In this document: piece by piece, positions 11,851 to 23,290 of the stretch
Layout of the letters: each line of letters starts with the position of its first letter
Position numbering within the stretch: position 1 is the stretch's first letter
Origin: Dromiciops gliroides
Lineage: Eukaryota > Chordata > Mammalia > Microbiotheria > Microbiotheriidae
Reading direction: 5' to 3'
Length of the DNA: 64,000 nt
Assembly (NCBI RefSeq): GCF_019393635.1
Contig: NC_057867.1
Coordinates: 72,109,492-72,173,491 of the forward strand
The notes under the pieces: model-generated
Database searches by the model: none
Told to the model about the DNA's origin: nothing
What the model saw: the letters and a program-made list of their open reading frames with translations, nothing else
Program-made: the position numbers and the translations under genes

Positions 11851-11994
11851 TGATCGACTGTCAGTCCTTCCATGGGGATGGTGTCCACATAAACCCCAAG
11901 AAGATGTGGAAACAATCTCTTCCTTGTGCTCCCATAGTATTTCAAACTCCTTTTAGGAAAATCCTGGCTGAACTATATTACATTTGACATGAGA

Positions 11995-12250
11995 GGCAAT
12001 GTTATGTAGAAGATAGACTGCTGGACTTGTAGTCGGGAAGATCTGGGTTTTAATCCTGCTTCTGTCCCTTACCAGCTGGGTGACTATTAGAAAGACCCTT
12101 CATCTACTCTGAGCCTCAGTTTCCTCATCTGGAAAACAGGGATAATGATACCATTGTCACCTACCTCATAGTGTTGTAAGGCTCAAATAAGATGATGGAT
12201 ATAAAGTCCTCTGTGAACCTTAAAGTTCCATGTAAATTTTAGCCACCATT
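11995..12250 (+). mobile_element. MIR-like CORE-SINE
   Basis: GACTTGTAGTCGGGAAGATC, CTCAGTTTCCTCATCTGGAA, ATGATACCATTGTCACCTAC and the CORE/3' part GTGAACCTTAAAGTTCCATG. Confidence 0.75.
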
Positions 12251-12319
12251 ATTATTATATCTTATTTATCATCGACAAATATGCAAGGCCCTTTTACATT
12301 TGGCCACATGTAAACTGTA

Positions 12320-12410
12320 CAGTGCCTTATTTGCCTCTGTATTTTTCCCAGTACCTAGCACAGTGACTGGCACATAGGTAGGTGCTCAATAAATGCGTGT
12401 CAAGAGAATG
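12320..12410 (+). mobile_element. L2 terminal fragment (+ strand)
   Basis: CCCAGTACCTAGCACAGTGA, then GGCACATAGGTAGGTGCTCA and ATAAATGC. An opposite-strand L2 terminus (12425-12560) follows at once, forming a tail-to-tail pair. Confidence 0.65.
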
Positions 12411-12424
12411 GATTCAATAGCAAT

Positions 12425-12560
12425 TTAATTCAACACACTTATTAAGCACCTGTTATGAGCAAGTCACTTTCTAAGATGCCGAGGAAGATACAATGATAGA
12501 TGACATAATATCTGTCCTCAAATAGTTTACATTCGACTAGGAACAAGTGAAGGAATGATG
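12425..12560 (-). mobile_element. L2 terminal fragment (- strand)
   Basis: AACACACTTATTAAGCACCT, then ATGAGCAAGTCACTTTCTAAG and CTGTCCTCAAATAGTTTACA are the reverse of the L2 3' end. Confidence 0.55.
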
Positions 12561-13630
12561 TCATTCGGTACTAGCCTGGTTTCTTTTACACTGGGGCATG
12601 TGAATTTATATGGGTTTGCATAACTTTTCCAATGTGACTAATTGTAGGAGCACAAAATATTATTACTATGCTAGATTGACTCTGTTCTCATTATTGTCCT
12701 TGAAATGTATGCCTACCCCAGTTTCTCCTCTGTCTACTAATAAGGTACTCTGTTCTAACACCAATTAAACACACTAATCAAATACAACTGCATGGTTAAT
12801 TCTATTTTAAATAGCCTTTTAGGGTGAAAAAGTAATGCTTCCAAAATCAAAACATATAGTTGCACAAATATAGAGAAACAGATAAATTGGAGATTATAAA
12901 GTGAGAAAACCTTGCTTGATGAGCTCGGAAGAAAGTTATCCATCCCTGGTTTATCTAAAGCTATTTCCTACATGATACAAGGCAGATAAATTTAAATGGA
13001 GAGTAGAATAAACCAGGAAATCCATAAAATCCAGAGAATAGTTCTATTTTCAATCTGATTGGCAAGATGTGTGTCGAAATGTTATTTGAGAGAAAATGGA
13101 AGGAAAACAGTTAAGTCAGCAAGCTGGGGTCCCAGAACTTGGAAAATGAATGCATATCTTGTCAGTTTCTACTCACTCATTCTTGGGAAAACACAGCTCC
13201 CTGGTTCAATAACAGTTCATTTCTTATCTTTGCTTTAAGAACAGGGATTACAAGATAATCAGTCTGTTTCTCCTTTCCCTTTGTGGTCTCCAAGGGCACA
13301 GCCATCTCCGGGTCTCCTTTCACCGTTGCTATAGGGGCTGGCTGATCTCTTCTTCCACCCCAGGGTAGAGCTAGCAAAGCTTGGCCTGAAAGGATTGCAG
13401 GCGCTCCCACTCTGACCTGTGGGAACTGAGCTGACTCAGAATAACAAATGTGAAACAAATCAAAATCACATGGTTTCAGTTGCCTTCTCAGTAAAAACAT
13501 GGATTTCAAATTGAAGGCAGAAACTCTAAGCCAACTGAGGTTGAAGACAGCTAACTGCCAAACATGTGGAGAAAGACCTTACTTTAATCAACAAGGATTC
13601 TGTGTGTCCTGGCCTGATAATGCTTTGGGA
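12560..13630. other. Upstream unique sequence, no gene seen
   Basis: AT-rich, no recognisable repeat apart from short A/T runs, no convincing coding sequence. Confidence 0.55.
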
Positions 13631-13830
13631 TCCTAGAAACCAACAGGTTCGTCCATCTCTAATTAGAACAATGTGCTGCCTTTGGCGTTTGCTACAGTCA
13701 AGCTGTCAGCCCAATAGACACTGATTGGGCTTTTACTTTTCCAATCAATCTAAGTAAAAATGATGAGTGTTATTCGGACATAGGGCATCTTTTTTTACTC
13801 CTTTTCTAATTGGCTTTTGTTTCGATGGCG
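13630..13830. other. Candidate conserved noncoding element
   Basis: Unique, repeat-free stretch with clustered homeodomain, CCAAT and Meis-like words: TCTAATTAGAAC, AGCTGTCAGCCCAATAGACA, TGATTGGGCTTTTA, TTCTAATTGGCT. This composition is typical of deeply conserved enhancers near developmental genes. Only an alignment can tell. Confidence 0.3.
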
Positions 13831-14050
13831 ATCGCCTGGACCTTGGCTTCAAAGGATCTGGGTTTGAATCTTAGCTTCCCTTTTACACTCTTTGACTAGT
13901 CGAGTGATCATGGACAAATGACCTCACCTCTATGAACCTTGGTTTACTTGTTTGTAAAATGAGGATAATGATATTAGTGCTTTCCAGCTCACTGAGTTAT
14001 TTTTTGTGCGATGTTTTGTCAACTGAAAAATGCTGTCTGAATGTGAGTGA
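13825..14050 (+). mobile_element. MIR-like SINE
   Basis: GGATCTGGGTTTGAATCTTA, then TTGTTTGTAAAATGAGGATA and ATGATATTAGTGCTTTCCAG. Confidence 0.6.
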
Positions 14051-14129
14051 TTTCAAAACTCTTTTGGATGTTTGATTAATTATTCTCCACAATAGCTTCT
14101 GAACTAGGTCTGGCCTAAATAATCACAAC

Positions 14130-14395
14130 AACAACAATAACAATAACAAGGATATTTGCATAGTGATTTAAAGTTTTGCAAAGAGCTTTAGATACATTCT
14201 TTCATTGGAGCTTCTCAACAACCCAGTGAAGTAGGTATTATTCTCGGTATTCTGGTCCCAGGAAACTGGGCCTCTGAGAGATTAAGTGCCTAAGGTCATA
14301 GAGTAAGTGTCAGAGGTGGGATTTGAACCCAGATCTTCCTGGTTCCAAGTCAAACACGTCATCCATCACACTGAGTGGCAGCATGTTGCCCTGTG
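14130..14395 (-). mobile_element. MIR-like CORE-SINE
   Basis: TTAAAGTTTTGCAAAGAGCT, AACCCAGTGAAGTAGGTATT and GATTTGAACCCAGATCTTCC are the reverse of a near full-length element. Confidence 0.7.
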
Positions 14396-14484
14396 TTAAA
14401 AATAAAGCCTACACACGAAGATTGAAACGGAGACAACACTCTGGCTCGTTGTGTGTGAGTCTCATTAAGGGATCCGAATGATTA

Positions 14485-14625
14485 GTCCCAAGTCCTCTTT
14501 TTATTGAAGAGGAAGCTGAGACCCAGAGAAGTTAAGTGATTTGGGCCTGACCTAGCTGGCCAGGCAGGATTTGAACCTAGATTTTCTGACTTCTGACCTC
14601 AAATTCAGTGCTCCTTTTACTAGTC
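14485..14625 (-). mobile_element. MIR-like SINE fragment
   Basis: GAGACCCAGAGAAGTTAAGT, then CAGGATTTGAACCTAGATTT. Confidence 0.6.
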
Positions 14626-14639
14626 ATAGCTTCAAGGCA

Positions 14640-15775
14640 TCTGTGCACAGATGAATTTGGACTTTTGTAATGTCAGGACTACACTTGAATGTCTGTTACA
14701 TTCTTGATTTGCATACATTAAAACTGGATCTTGTATTCCTCAGTCCATAGGGCTGTGAACGATGTGGAGATTCAATGAATGTTTCCTTCAATTTCATTTC
14801 TGGGTTAAAATCATGACTAGGAGAACAGGAAACAGCTGCAAGGAGTAAAAATGTTGCTAGATCTGGCTGCAGAATATTTTACATTACCCTCTGTGTTTTA
14901 TGGTGGAAGGAGATGGCCTTTTTCATAAAGGAAGCAATATTTCCCATTTCTCAAATACCGGCACAATTGAATCAACTCTCTATTCCCAATATTTTCTTGA
15001 CTACATCACAGCCATAGGCTGTTCGATGGAATCATTCACTGCAGATTTCGAAGGCATCTGGAGCTTTCTAACGTTCTGACTCAGTAATATAGGTCTAGTT
15101 CTTCTTACACACACAAGTTCGGATATTGCACCACAAAAGGTTTCTGCCTCGAAAGTGCACTGATGGGTCTATGTTTTCCTCTGTGACCCAGATGGAAAAA
15201 CTATGAGACCACACGCACTGTAGTGGGCCTGCCTGCCATTCCTGTTTACCAGACATGGATTAATGAGACTTGGTCCTAGGAACTCAGGGAAATGAACAAG
15301 TCACTTCTTACCTATGGACACAGCACCTACCCATTCATGATCTTGCTGGCATAAGCACAAGGGCAGGTCTTCAACTGGGTGAAGCGACTGAATTGCACAG
15401 TTAGAGCATTCAGGCGGGTGGTGGGTATTTTTACCTCGATCCTTAGGCAATTGTGAAAGAACTCCAAAATGAATTCATTCTTCCTGCGATGTTATATGTT
15501 AAGCTGGAATGGCTAAATGCTGGAGGGGAATAATCACCAATTGACCAAATCCTGTTTCCGTGTCAGATTTGGAATGTAAGTGAAATTGCCAATGTTTTAG
15601 AAGGACTTTGTGGGGAAGATTCTCTACCAAATGGTCAGAAGCCTTCTGGATGTGCATCTTGCCTAATCCATTGGAGTGGTCGACATTCAAGCCTTGCCCC
15701 TGCCGCTGAACTAGTTTTGTGACCATGTGCAAGTCACTTTATCTCTCTGAGCCTCATATGTGAAATGGGGATAAT
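14640..15775. other. Upstream unique sequence, no gene seen
   Basis: Single-copy-looking DNA between MIR-like and SINE copies; open frames are short and have no recognisable domain. Confidence 0.55.
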
Positions 15776-15786
15776 AATGCTCTTTT

Positions 15787-15930
15787 GGGGCAGCTAGGTG
15801 GCACAGTGGATTAAGCACCGGCCCTGGATTCAGGAGGACCTGAGTTCAAATCCGGCCTCAGACACTTGACACTTACTAGCTGCGTGACCCTGGGCAAGTC
15901 ACTTAACCCCCATTGCCCTGCAAAAACAAA
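15787..15930 (+). mobile_element. tRNA-derived marsupial SINE
   Basis: Full-length; the duplication AATGCTCTTTT lies at 15776-15786 and 15931-15941. Confidence 0.9.
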
Positions 15931-16439
15931 AATGCTCTTTTACAGACTATGTGATGTCTAAAAGGGAACAAGAGGCTTTATCAACATCAGAGTGAGGCAG
16001 AAATGATAACTTAATGATAATAACAATTATTATTTGTGACACTGAAACATGAAAGGAGGACATTGTTTTGGAATTCATTTCTAACGACTAAGTAGCTTGT
16101 CTTTTCCCAAACTGCCTATTTAATATAATATTTCTGAAGGAATTCTAAAATATTTTGACCAAATGTTAACAGTTTTTCCTTCAAGGCAATATTTATGTAG
16201 CAGCAAATGAAAGAACTCATTTCTCACAGTTCTGTGCTCATATTATGACAAAATCCTAGGGACCTGTATGCATTGAGACAGACATCTGAAGATAAGAACT
16301 ACAGAGAGAGGTAGATACATTCTGTTAAAAAACCAAAGCAAAAAGCACTATTGTTATCCTTAAATGACTGCGAGTCAAGAAAAAGGAACGTTGATCTAAA
16401 AGCTGTAAAGGGAAAAGGGGCAACTTGCACTTAACCCTG

Positions 16440-17925
16440 CCATCCCCTCAGGCTGTCATCCTGTAAGTTTTCCCTTTCACATCCAACTTCTAGGAAGGAT
16501 CTGTCTACCCCTGTTTCCATTTCTTTCTCTCCCATTCACTTTTCAATCCTTGGTAACCTGGCTTCCAGTCTCTCTCCAAGACTATCAGAGATCTCATGAG
16601 GGCTAAATCTGATTCCCTCTCTCAGTTTTCATCTTTACCCTTAACCTCTATAGTATTTGATTTAATTTGCCACCTTCTCCTCCTAGAATTGCTCCTATCT
16701 AGGTTTTGGGGGGTACTGTTCTCTCCTGGTTCTCCTCCTTTCTGAGTATTCATTTTCTATCCTACTCCTACTCACAAAGTGAATGCATACACCAAGACTC
16801 TAACCTGGGTCTTCTTTTTCCTCTCTACAATCTCCCTTGATTATATCATGAGAGTCCATGGGTTCATTTAGTGAGTGAGTGATCGATCATGTGAGTGAAG
16901 GAGTGAGATAAGTGACAGAATACAGTGAGTGTTTGTGTCAATGAGGGAAAGAGTTGTGTGTTTTTGACTTCCAAATTTATATATCCAGCCCCAATCTGGA
17001 ACTCAGTCCCAAGTACATACTGGAATCTCAGATTGAACATGTCCAGAATGGAACTCATTCTATTTCCTCCCAAACCTACCCTTTCTCTAGACTTCCCTGT
17101 TTTGGTTGGTGGTACCCTCCATCTTTGTAGTCACTCAGGTTCACATCCTTGATTTTCTCCTCTTCTTTAACCTCCACATCCAACTGCTTCCAAATTATTG
17201 GTAACCATACCTCCACAACATCTCATTTCCTTTCCTCCTGGTAATTCACATAAGCTCTCCTCTGGTTCAGTTTCTCATCGCTTTTTGCCTGGAATGTCCC
17301 AATACCCTCTTTTTTTTTTTTTTTTTTAGTGAGGCAAGTGCGGTTAAGTGACTTGCCCAGGGTCACACAGCTAGTAAGTGTTAACTGTCTGAGGCCAGAT
17401 TTGAATTCAGGTACTCCTGACTCCAGGGCCAGTGCTCTATCCACTGAGCCATCTAGCTGCCCCCTAATGCTCTCTTAATTAGTTTATTCATTTTCTCCCC
17501 TCTCCAATCTATCTTCCACACATCTGTCAAATAGATTAAAAAAATAGTAAATACGGGTCTCCCCTCTACTCAGAAATCTACTGTAGCTCCTTCTTTTCTC
17601 TGCCTTTTAAACCCTTTGTTCGGGTCAAATCCACTGCTAGCCGATCCCTATAAGACCTTTTGTTTATCACCAGTGTGTCCTTGCATGTACTCCCTCATCA
17701 CATCTCCCTTTCTTACTGCAAGATACAACTTGGATGTCACCTCCTAAAAGTGGTCTCAGTTGATTGCTCTCCCCTCCCCCATCCCACCCCCATTTCTTAA
17801 CAATCTGTGGAAATCACTTTGTCTTACTGTGTTTGCTTCATATTTACTCACCTCCTTACTCTGCCTTTCCCTTTCGTAGAAAGTAAACTCTCCAAGGGCA
17901 GGAACTGAGGAAATGTTGAATTGAA
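16440..17925 (+). mobile_element. Long L2 LINE fragment (+ strand), split by a SINE and a GTGA-rich insert
   Basis: Runs from the late reverse transcriptase region to near the 3' end. Landmarks are TATATCCAGCCCCAATCTGG, ATTGAACATGTCCAGAATGG, TTTCCTCCCAAACC (coding downstream of the YADD-type motif), CAATCTATCTTCCACACATC and GAAAGTAAACTCTCCAAGGG. The expected coding stretch before TATATCCAGCCCC is interrupted at about 16869-16960 by GTGA-rich sequence, and the SINE at 17312-17465 sits within it. Frames are broken. Confidence 0.75.
17312..17465 (-). mobile_element. tRNA-derived marsupial SINE inside L2
   Basis: Reverse orientation with a T-run at its start. An imperfect duplication (AATACCCTCTT / AATGCTCTCTT, 9 of 11) lies at 17301-17311 and 17466-17476. 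Confidence 0.88.
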
Positions 17926-18355
17926 TTGGTTTGAATTGAAAGAAAGGAAGATTGAGCCTGCAGTTTTACACTCTCTCTCTTTCTTCATTGCCAAAATATC
18001 TTTTGCTGGAGTACTGTAATTTATTTGAAAAGTGTTAATATTGTTGTTTTCTTTTCCTTCATAGTTGTTTAACTTCATCTCAGATATGTTATAGACTTCT
18101 CAGGCCTTCATGTCTACTTGTTACTTGTTCATTTGTATTTCATGTAATTGATTTTGTTAGAGGAAAAAACCCCACCCTCCCCCAATTTCCTTATAGAAAT
18201 GCTTGCCGAAATACCCTAAAAGCAAGCAAAAAGCTGAAATGCCCCCACTCAACACTAGGTGGCACTGATTCCAGGTCAGGGCTGGCCAACTGGGAGATAG
18301 TGAAAATATTTTTATTTGACTGTCTCCCAGGGAGAAGGATTTTTGGTTGTACAGG

Positions 18356-18474
<119 letters not shown>

Positions 18475-18637
18475 TTGTTTGTTTCTGGGTAAAAATACTT
18501 GTTATTAATATGAAACCCAAAACTCCATTAGAGCTAGACTGTTAATTGGCAAGTGAGTACAGATTCCCATGTGCTGCCATTGAGTTTTGCAGTACTCACC
18601 CATTGCTATGAAGGGACAGTATTGAATAATTCTCTCT

Positions 18638-18796
18638 CTTTTTTTAATTTTAATTTTTTTGGTGAGGCAATTGAGGTTAAGTGACATGCCCAGGGTCACA
18701 CAGCTAGTAAGTGTCAAGTGTCTGAGGTCAAATTTGAACTCAGGTCCTTCTGAATCCAGGGCTGGTGCTCTATCCACTGTGCCATCTAGCTGCCCC
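18638..18796 (-). mobile_element. tRNA-derived marsupial SINE
   Basis: Reverse orientation; the duplication GAATAATTCTCTCT lies at 18624-18637 and 18797-18810. Confidence 0.9.
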
Positions 18797-18811
18797 GAAT
18801 AATTCTCTCTT

Positions 18812-20130
18812 AAAGTGGAAGAATTTAGGAAAGATTAAGCAGGATTACAGGCCCTGGCATGTAGCCGCTTCATGGTGACCCATCCTTTTCTAACAATTTG
18901 GACTTAATAAGTGGACATTGAGCTTCATGTTTTTGTTGAGGAAAACATGTATTTCAAATCACTCCTACTGACAAGTGAAATTACTGGCAATGGAAATTCG
19001 TGGTATATACGAGGAAACCCTGAAAGATGGTATAAACCCATAAACAATTGATGTGGGTTTTACATGGAACAACACCACAGAAATACATTTTTAGAAGCAA
19101 TCTTCAGTACCTAAGTAGGTTCTTGACATCAGTTCCTAATCTTCTGGCTGTTATTATAGATTGTTTGACTCCTTCATCAACCATCAGCATCCAGGTAATG
19201 AATGGTTCTGGAGAAGTACTCAGTGTACCCACCCTAATCCCGAATTACTTTGGGAACTAAGGGGCAGGAGCAATTGCATTGATAGGTGAGAGCAGGACCC
19301 TCTGGGCTCTCACAGAGAGCAGGGGCCTGGTTGGAGGAACCCTAATGAACGTGCAGAGAAGGGAGAGAGAATTGGGAACAGGGCAAACAGGGTTCTGTCC
19401 TTGAGGCCTGGCTGGTAGCAGCCCTTCTGCATGACTGCAATCTGCTCCCATCTGCCAGATCTCATTATGACCCCAGGGAGAGGGGCCAAAGGTTCCCATA
19501 GAGTGACAGCCTCCTTTGGCTCTCTAGAGCATTCTGGGTGAACAGAGTGTTCTGCATAAGAGGATCTTCTAAACACCTGAAACTTATGGAAAGTGAACTT
19601 GTTGAATTTTAACCACTTCTGGTAGAAATCTTTCCAAATTGGATTATACAATGCTTTACTCTCTTAAATGGAATACTCAACTTTTCTTTATGATTTAGGG
19701 TCGATTGCTATAGTGCAGAGTTCCCTCAAAGGCTATTAAGGGGCCTTCCCTGGATTTCTGTGCTTTACTAAGTCTTCTGTTTCCTTCTTGTAATTTGCCT
19801 TTCTTTTCCCAACACAGGTTCTTCATTTCTCATTGGTATCAGGAGGCAAACTGTCCTGCTGCAACTAGTCTTTGATGTTATTTTAAATACACTTATCTAG
19901 TTGAGGGCCCAAAGGAGACTTGGTGCCTCTCTTTGGGAATAGAATTCATGGGCACTGTGACTGAATTTGCTGCTCAGAGACATTTCTTGCTTCTAAATCT
20001 GGGACAATGTTCTTGATAATTGAGTTCTCTGGAAGTCTGCCTTGTGGATAAGTGAGGTGTTCTTACATTTCAATAGTAATTTCTTGAGGGAGGCTTAGGC
20101 TGCATTTATATAATGGAAATAACTGGCCCA
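18812..20130. other. Upstream unique sequence, no gene seen
   Basis: The overlapping minus-strand open frames at 19257-19651 are short, low in recognisable motifs and without a promoter or splice context. Confidence 0.5.
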
Positions 20131-20420
20131 TTATCAGGTTATTTAGAATCACCAACCTATAATGGCCATATTCATTGAATCAGATCACCCGTCAATTGCT
20201 TGTACAATGTATTGTGAAGGTCAAAGAGACTGTATTGATTATCCTATGTTCAGTGCAGTAGCATCACAAAAAGAAACCTAAAAGCAGAAATATTGCTTTC
20301 TGATGGGCCCTGATTGTTTCATATGCTAATTGCTCCAGAATGAGGAGTTCATTAAATACTATTTCTACAGCACTGTATCAAGGAGAGAGCTCAAGAAACT
20401 GCTGTTTGCTGGGAATCCCA
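20130..20420. other. Candidate conserved noncoding element
   Basis: Unique block with CAGATCACCCGTCAATTGCT, CATATGCTAATTGCTCC (octamer-like ATGCTAAT) and GGCCCTGATTGTTTCATATG. It is free of SINE or LINE sequence although repeats lie on both sides. Confidence 0.3.
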
Positions 20421-20769
20421 ATACAACTTTAAGTCTGATGGGCAGTAGAAGCAAACCCCCAACAGAGTGAAGAGTAAGCTGGAAGGTGAATTAGGATTCT
20501 TTTTTATTGTTCCTACTGGGTTTTTTTTGGGGGGGGGGGGATTGGGGAGAGGGAATAAGTTTTCTGCCTCAGTGAAGATTTCACAAACAATGGTGATTTA
20601 CTATAGAAAGAAATGCCCTTTAGTCACTTCTGGGCCTTAGGAGAGGGAAAAAAGAAGAAAAGGGAGACTACCTGGGGCAAAATAAATTTACTCTTAAATT
20701 AGTTGAATGTTTGGCTCTCTGACAAATACCTATCTATATTATGCATAACAAAACTTTTATTTATAATCA

Positions 20770-20965
20770 CAAGGTTAGAGATGACAGTGAACTTAGCAGC
20801 CAGGGAATCCAACCCCCTTGTTTTACAGTAGAGGAAACTGAGGCCCGTAGAGACAAATGACTTGACCCCTGGTCACACTGTTTGAAAACCTGAAGTGGGA
20901 TTTAAATTTAGGTCTTTCTGATTTGAAGTCCAGTACTCTATGCACTGATCCAACCAAGCTGCTCC
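20770..20965 (-). mobile_element. MIR-like SINE
   Basis: TTTTACAGTAGAGGAAACTG, TGACTTGACCCCTGGTCACA and GATTTAAATTTAGGTCTTTC. Confidence 0.65.
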
Positions 20966-21224
20966 TTCAGGCATGTTGATAGATTTGTGATTTCTTCCAA
21001 AAGCAAACTTTCTGCAACTCTTGACCACGTTCACCTTCCATTCCCAGTGCCATTCTCTAGGTCTTTTGGTATTGTGTGGAATATCAGCACAGCATACTTT
21101 AGTCTAATGTGTCCGTCAGTCTTTCTTCCATCTTGTTTTATGATCAGCCTACCTCCTTTTCCAGCTCTGCATCTCTCAGATAACATCTTTTATACTGTTT
21201 CTCCTGCACAATTCTTATTCATAA

Positions 21225-21272
21225 GTTCAAGAAATATTAAGCACCTACTATGTGCCAGGCACTATGCAATAT
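21225..21272 (-). mobile_element. L2 terminal fragment (- strand)
   Basis: AAGAAATATTAAGCACCTAC and TATGTGCCAGGCACTATGC are the reverse of the L2 terminus. Confidence 0.6.
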
Positions 21273-21479
21273 AACATGTTGCAGTATACTTAGTCTTACC
21301 ATGTGCCTGTGTCTGTGCCTTGCCTTTTGGATGACCTGCAACTTTAATTCCTAGTAGACTGTGAAAAATGGTTATACTGGGTACAAATGATTGTTTAGAG
21401 TGGACCTCATATTTTAACTCTTGGCTTCCCTTTTGAATGTAAGAATCAAGTGCATTGACCTTGATAATGATTTTGCTGC

Positions 21480-21912
21480 CAGAAAAAGAAAGCATTTCCT
21501 GAATTGTTCATATTTTCCCTTGCACTTGTATGAACTGATGTATAGTGAAGTGAGCAGAACCAAGAGAACATGGTGCACAGAGACAGCAATATTGTTGGAT
21601 GAAGAACTGTGAAAGACTTAACTATTGTTAATAATACAGTGATCCAAGACAATCCCAAAGGACTATTGATGAAACATACTATCTACCTCCAAAGAAAGAA
21701 ATGATGTTGATGGAACACAGAACAAAGCATGCGATTTTTCACTTTCTTTCATTTTTCTTTTATTCAAGTTTTCTTACACACAATGAAAAATATGGTAATG
21801 TTCATGAATAACCTATATCTGATTGCTTACTGCCTCAGGGAGAGGGGAGGGGAGGAGGGATAAAAATTGGAACTCAAAACTAAAACTAAAAATGTTTATT
21901 ACTTAAAATAAA
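21480..21912 (+). mobile_element. Diverged L1-type 3' end (+ strand)
   Basis: Includes ATGAACTGATGTATAGTG, GAGCAGAACCAAGAGAAC and a purine-rich 3' UTR ending in TTACTTAAAATAAAAG. This is the same region as in the 63-kb L1 but from a different, older subfamily. Confidence 0.65.
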
Positions 21913-22112
21913 AGATTCAGCCCAATACTCTACCACCAGGAGTCAAACGGACCACTTGTCTGTACCTTGGGACTCAGATTAAAATGAAATTGAGAAATGT
22001 TTAATGAATAAAATAAAAATACAACATAGATAAAAATATTTTTCCTTGTTTGCAAGCACCTGTATAGATAGGTAAAGGTAGGAGTGTTAGTCACTTAAAA
22101 ATCAGTAATGTC

Positions 22113-22256
22113 GTGGGGCAGCTAGATGGCGCAGTGGATAAAGCACCGGCCCTGGAGTCAGGAGTACCTGAGTTCAAATCTGGCCTCAGACACTTAATAC
22201 TTACTAGCTGTGTGACCCTGGGCAAGTCACTTAACCTCAATTGCCTCACTGAAAAA
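22113..22256 (+). mobile_element. tRNA-derived marsupial SINE
   Basis: Full-length; the 16-bp duplication AAAAATCAGTAATGTC lies at 22097-22112 and 22257-22272 without a mismatch, so probably one of the younger copies here. Confidence 0.93.
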
Positions 22257-22589
22257 AAAAATCAGTAATGTCTCCATTTGTCATTCTTAATAATTCCTTA
22301 CATTTTGCCTCATGAATCTGCAGGATATTTCACTGGGCCAAATGAATATGGCTTTTATTAAAGGACTTAGTACAAAATGTAGTTAGATTAATGTGGGTTC
22401 GCTTTCCACCTAAATTTCTCTATTGTTAGTATTAAAATCCCAGTTATACTGTTGTTTATAACTTTACTGCCTAGCGTTTCCAAGGATGGTAAAAGAAGAG
22501 AACAAAAGCAGCTCATGATTGCTAATTGGTAGAAATTATTAAGCACTCAGTGTGATACAACAGCTGTACAAAGAAAGACTTCCCCAATT

Positions 22590-23290
22590 TCTTTTTTTAA
22601 AACATTTTTTTAAAAATGCTGTCATTTTCTGGTAACCACCCTCCCCCAAAACCTTCACTGGTAATAAAGAAGTACAGTAATCAAAACAAACCAACACATT
22701 GATCATGTCTGATGGCATATGCTACATTCCACACCTCTCTAATTAGAAGAGAGAAGCCTCAAATTATGTTGATGCCTCATCTAAAATATTCCAGAGTCAA
22801 GACCGGTAAATACATCTGAGTATTGATGTCTATTAAGAGACAAAATTTGTTTTCCTTTACATTATTATGGCCATTATGTATATCATTCTTTTGGTTTTAC
22901 TTACTTTACCCAGCAGCATCAGTTCATATAAGTCTTCCAAAGTTTCTCTGATTTTCTCATATTTGTAGTTTCTTAGAGAATAATGAAATTCCAATACATT
23001 CCCGTATCACACTTTGCTCAGCTATTCTCCACTGTGCCCTTACCAATTTCCATTTGCTTGCTACCACAAAATGTCCTATTATGAACATTGTGTTATATAC
23101 AGGGCCCTTCCCTTTATTTTGACCTTGATACTATCACTGGATCATAGGGAATGAACAGTTTAGTCACTTTTCTAACCTAGAACCAAAGTTGTTTTCTAGA
23201 ACACTGGGACAGCTCCACCGACAATGTATTAGTATGCCTGTCTTCCTTCAGTCCCTCTAACATCATTTCCCCCAATTTCATTTCCCAGAA
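22590..23290 (-). mobile_element. Ancient L1-type 3' end (- strand)
   Basis: Read on the minus strand it carries decayed forms of the same 3' motifs, for example around 22915-23100 (reverse of the CAGAG...TGAACTGATG and GGAATGG-type blocks). It is heavily mutated. Confidence 0.5.

Noticed and set aside
17223..17444. Recurring short protein with PEFKSGLRHLTLTSCVTLGKS (also near 18505, 27221, 28390, 48734, 55607, 60444)
   Set aside because: It looks like a protein family but is the translation of the tRNA-derived SINE, always in the same position of the element.
19257..19651. Overlapping minus-strand frames of 80 and 113 residues
   Set aside because: No domain, no splice or promoter context, frames overlap one another.
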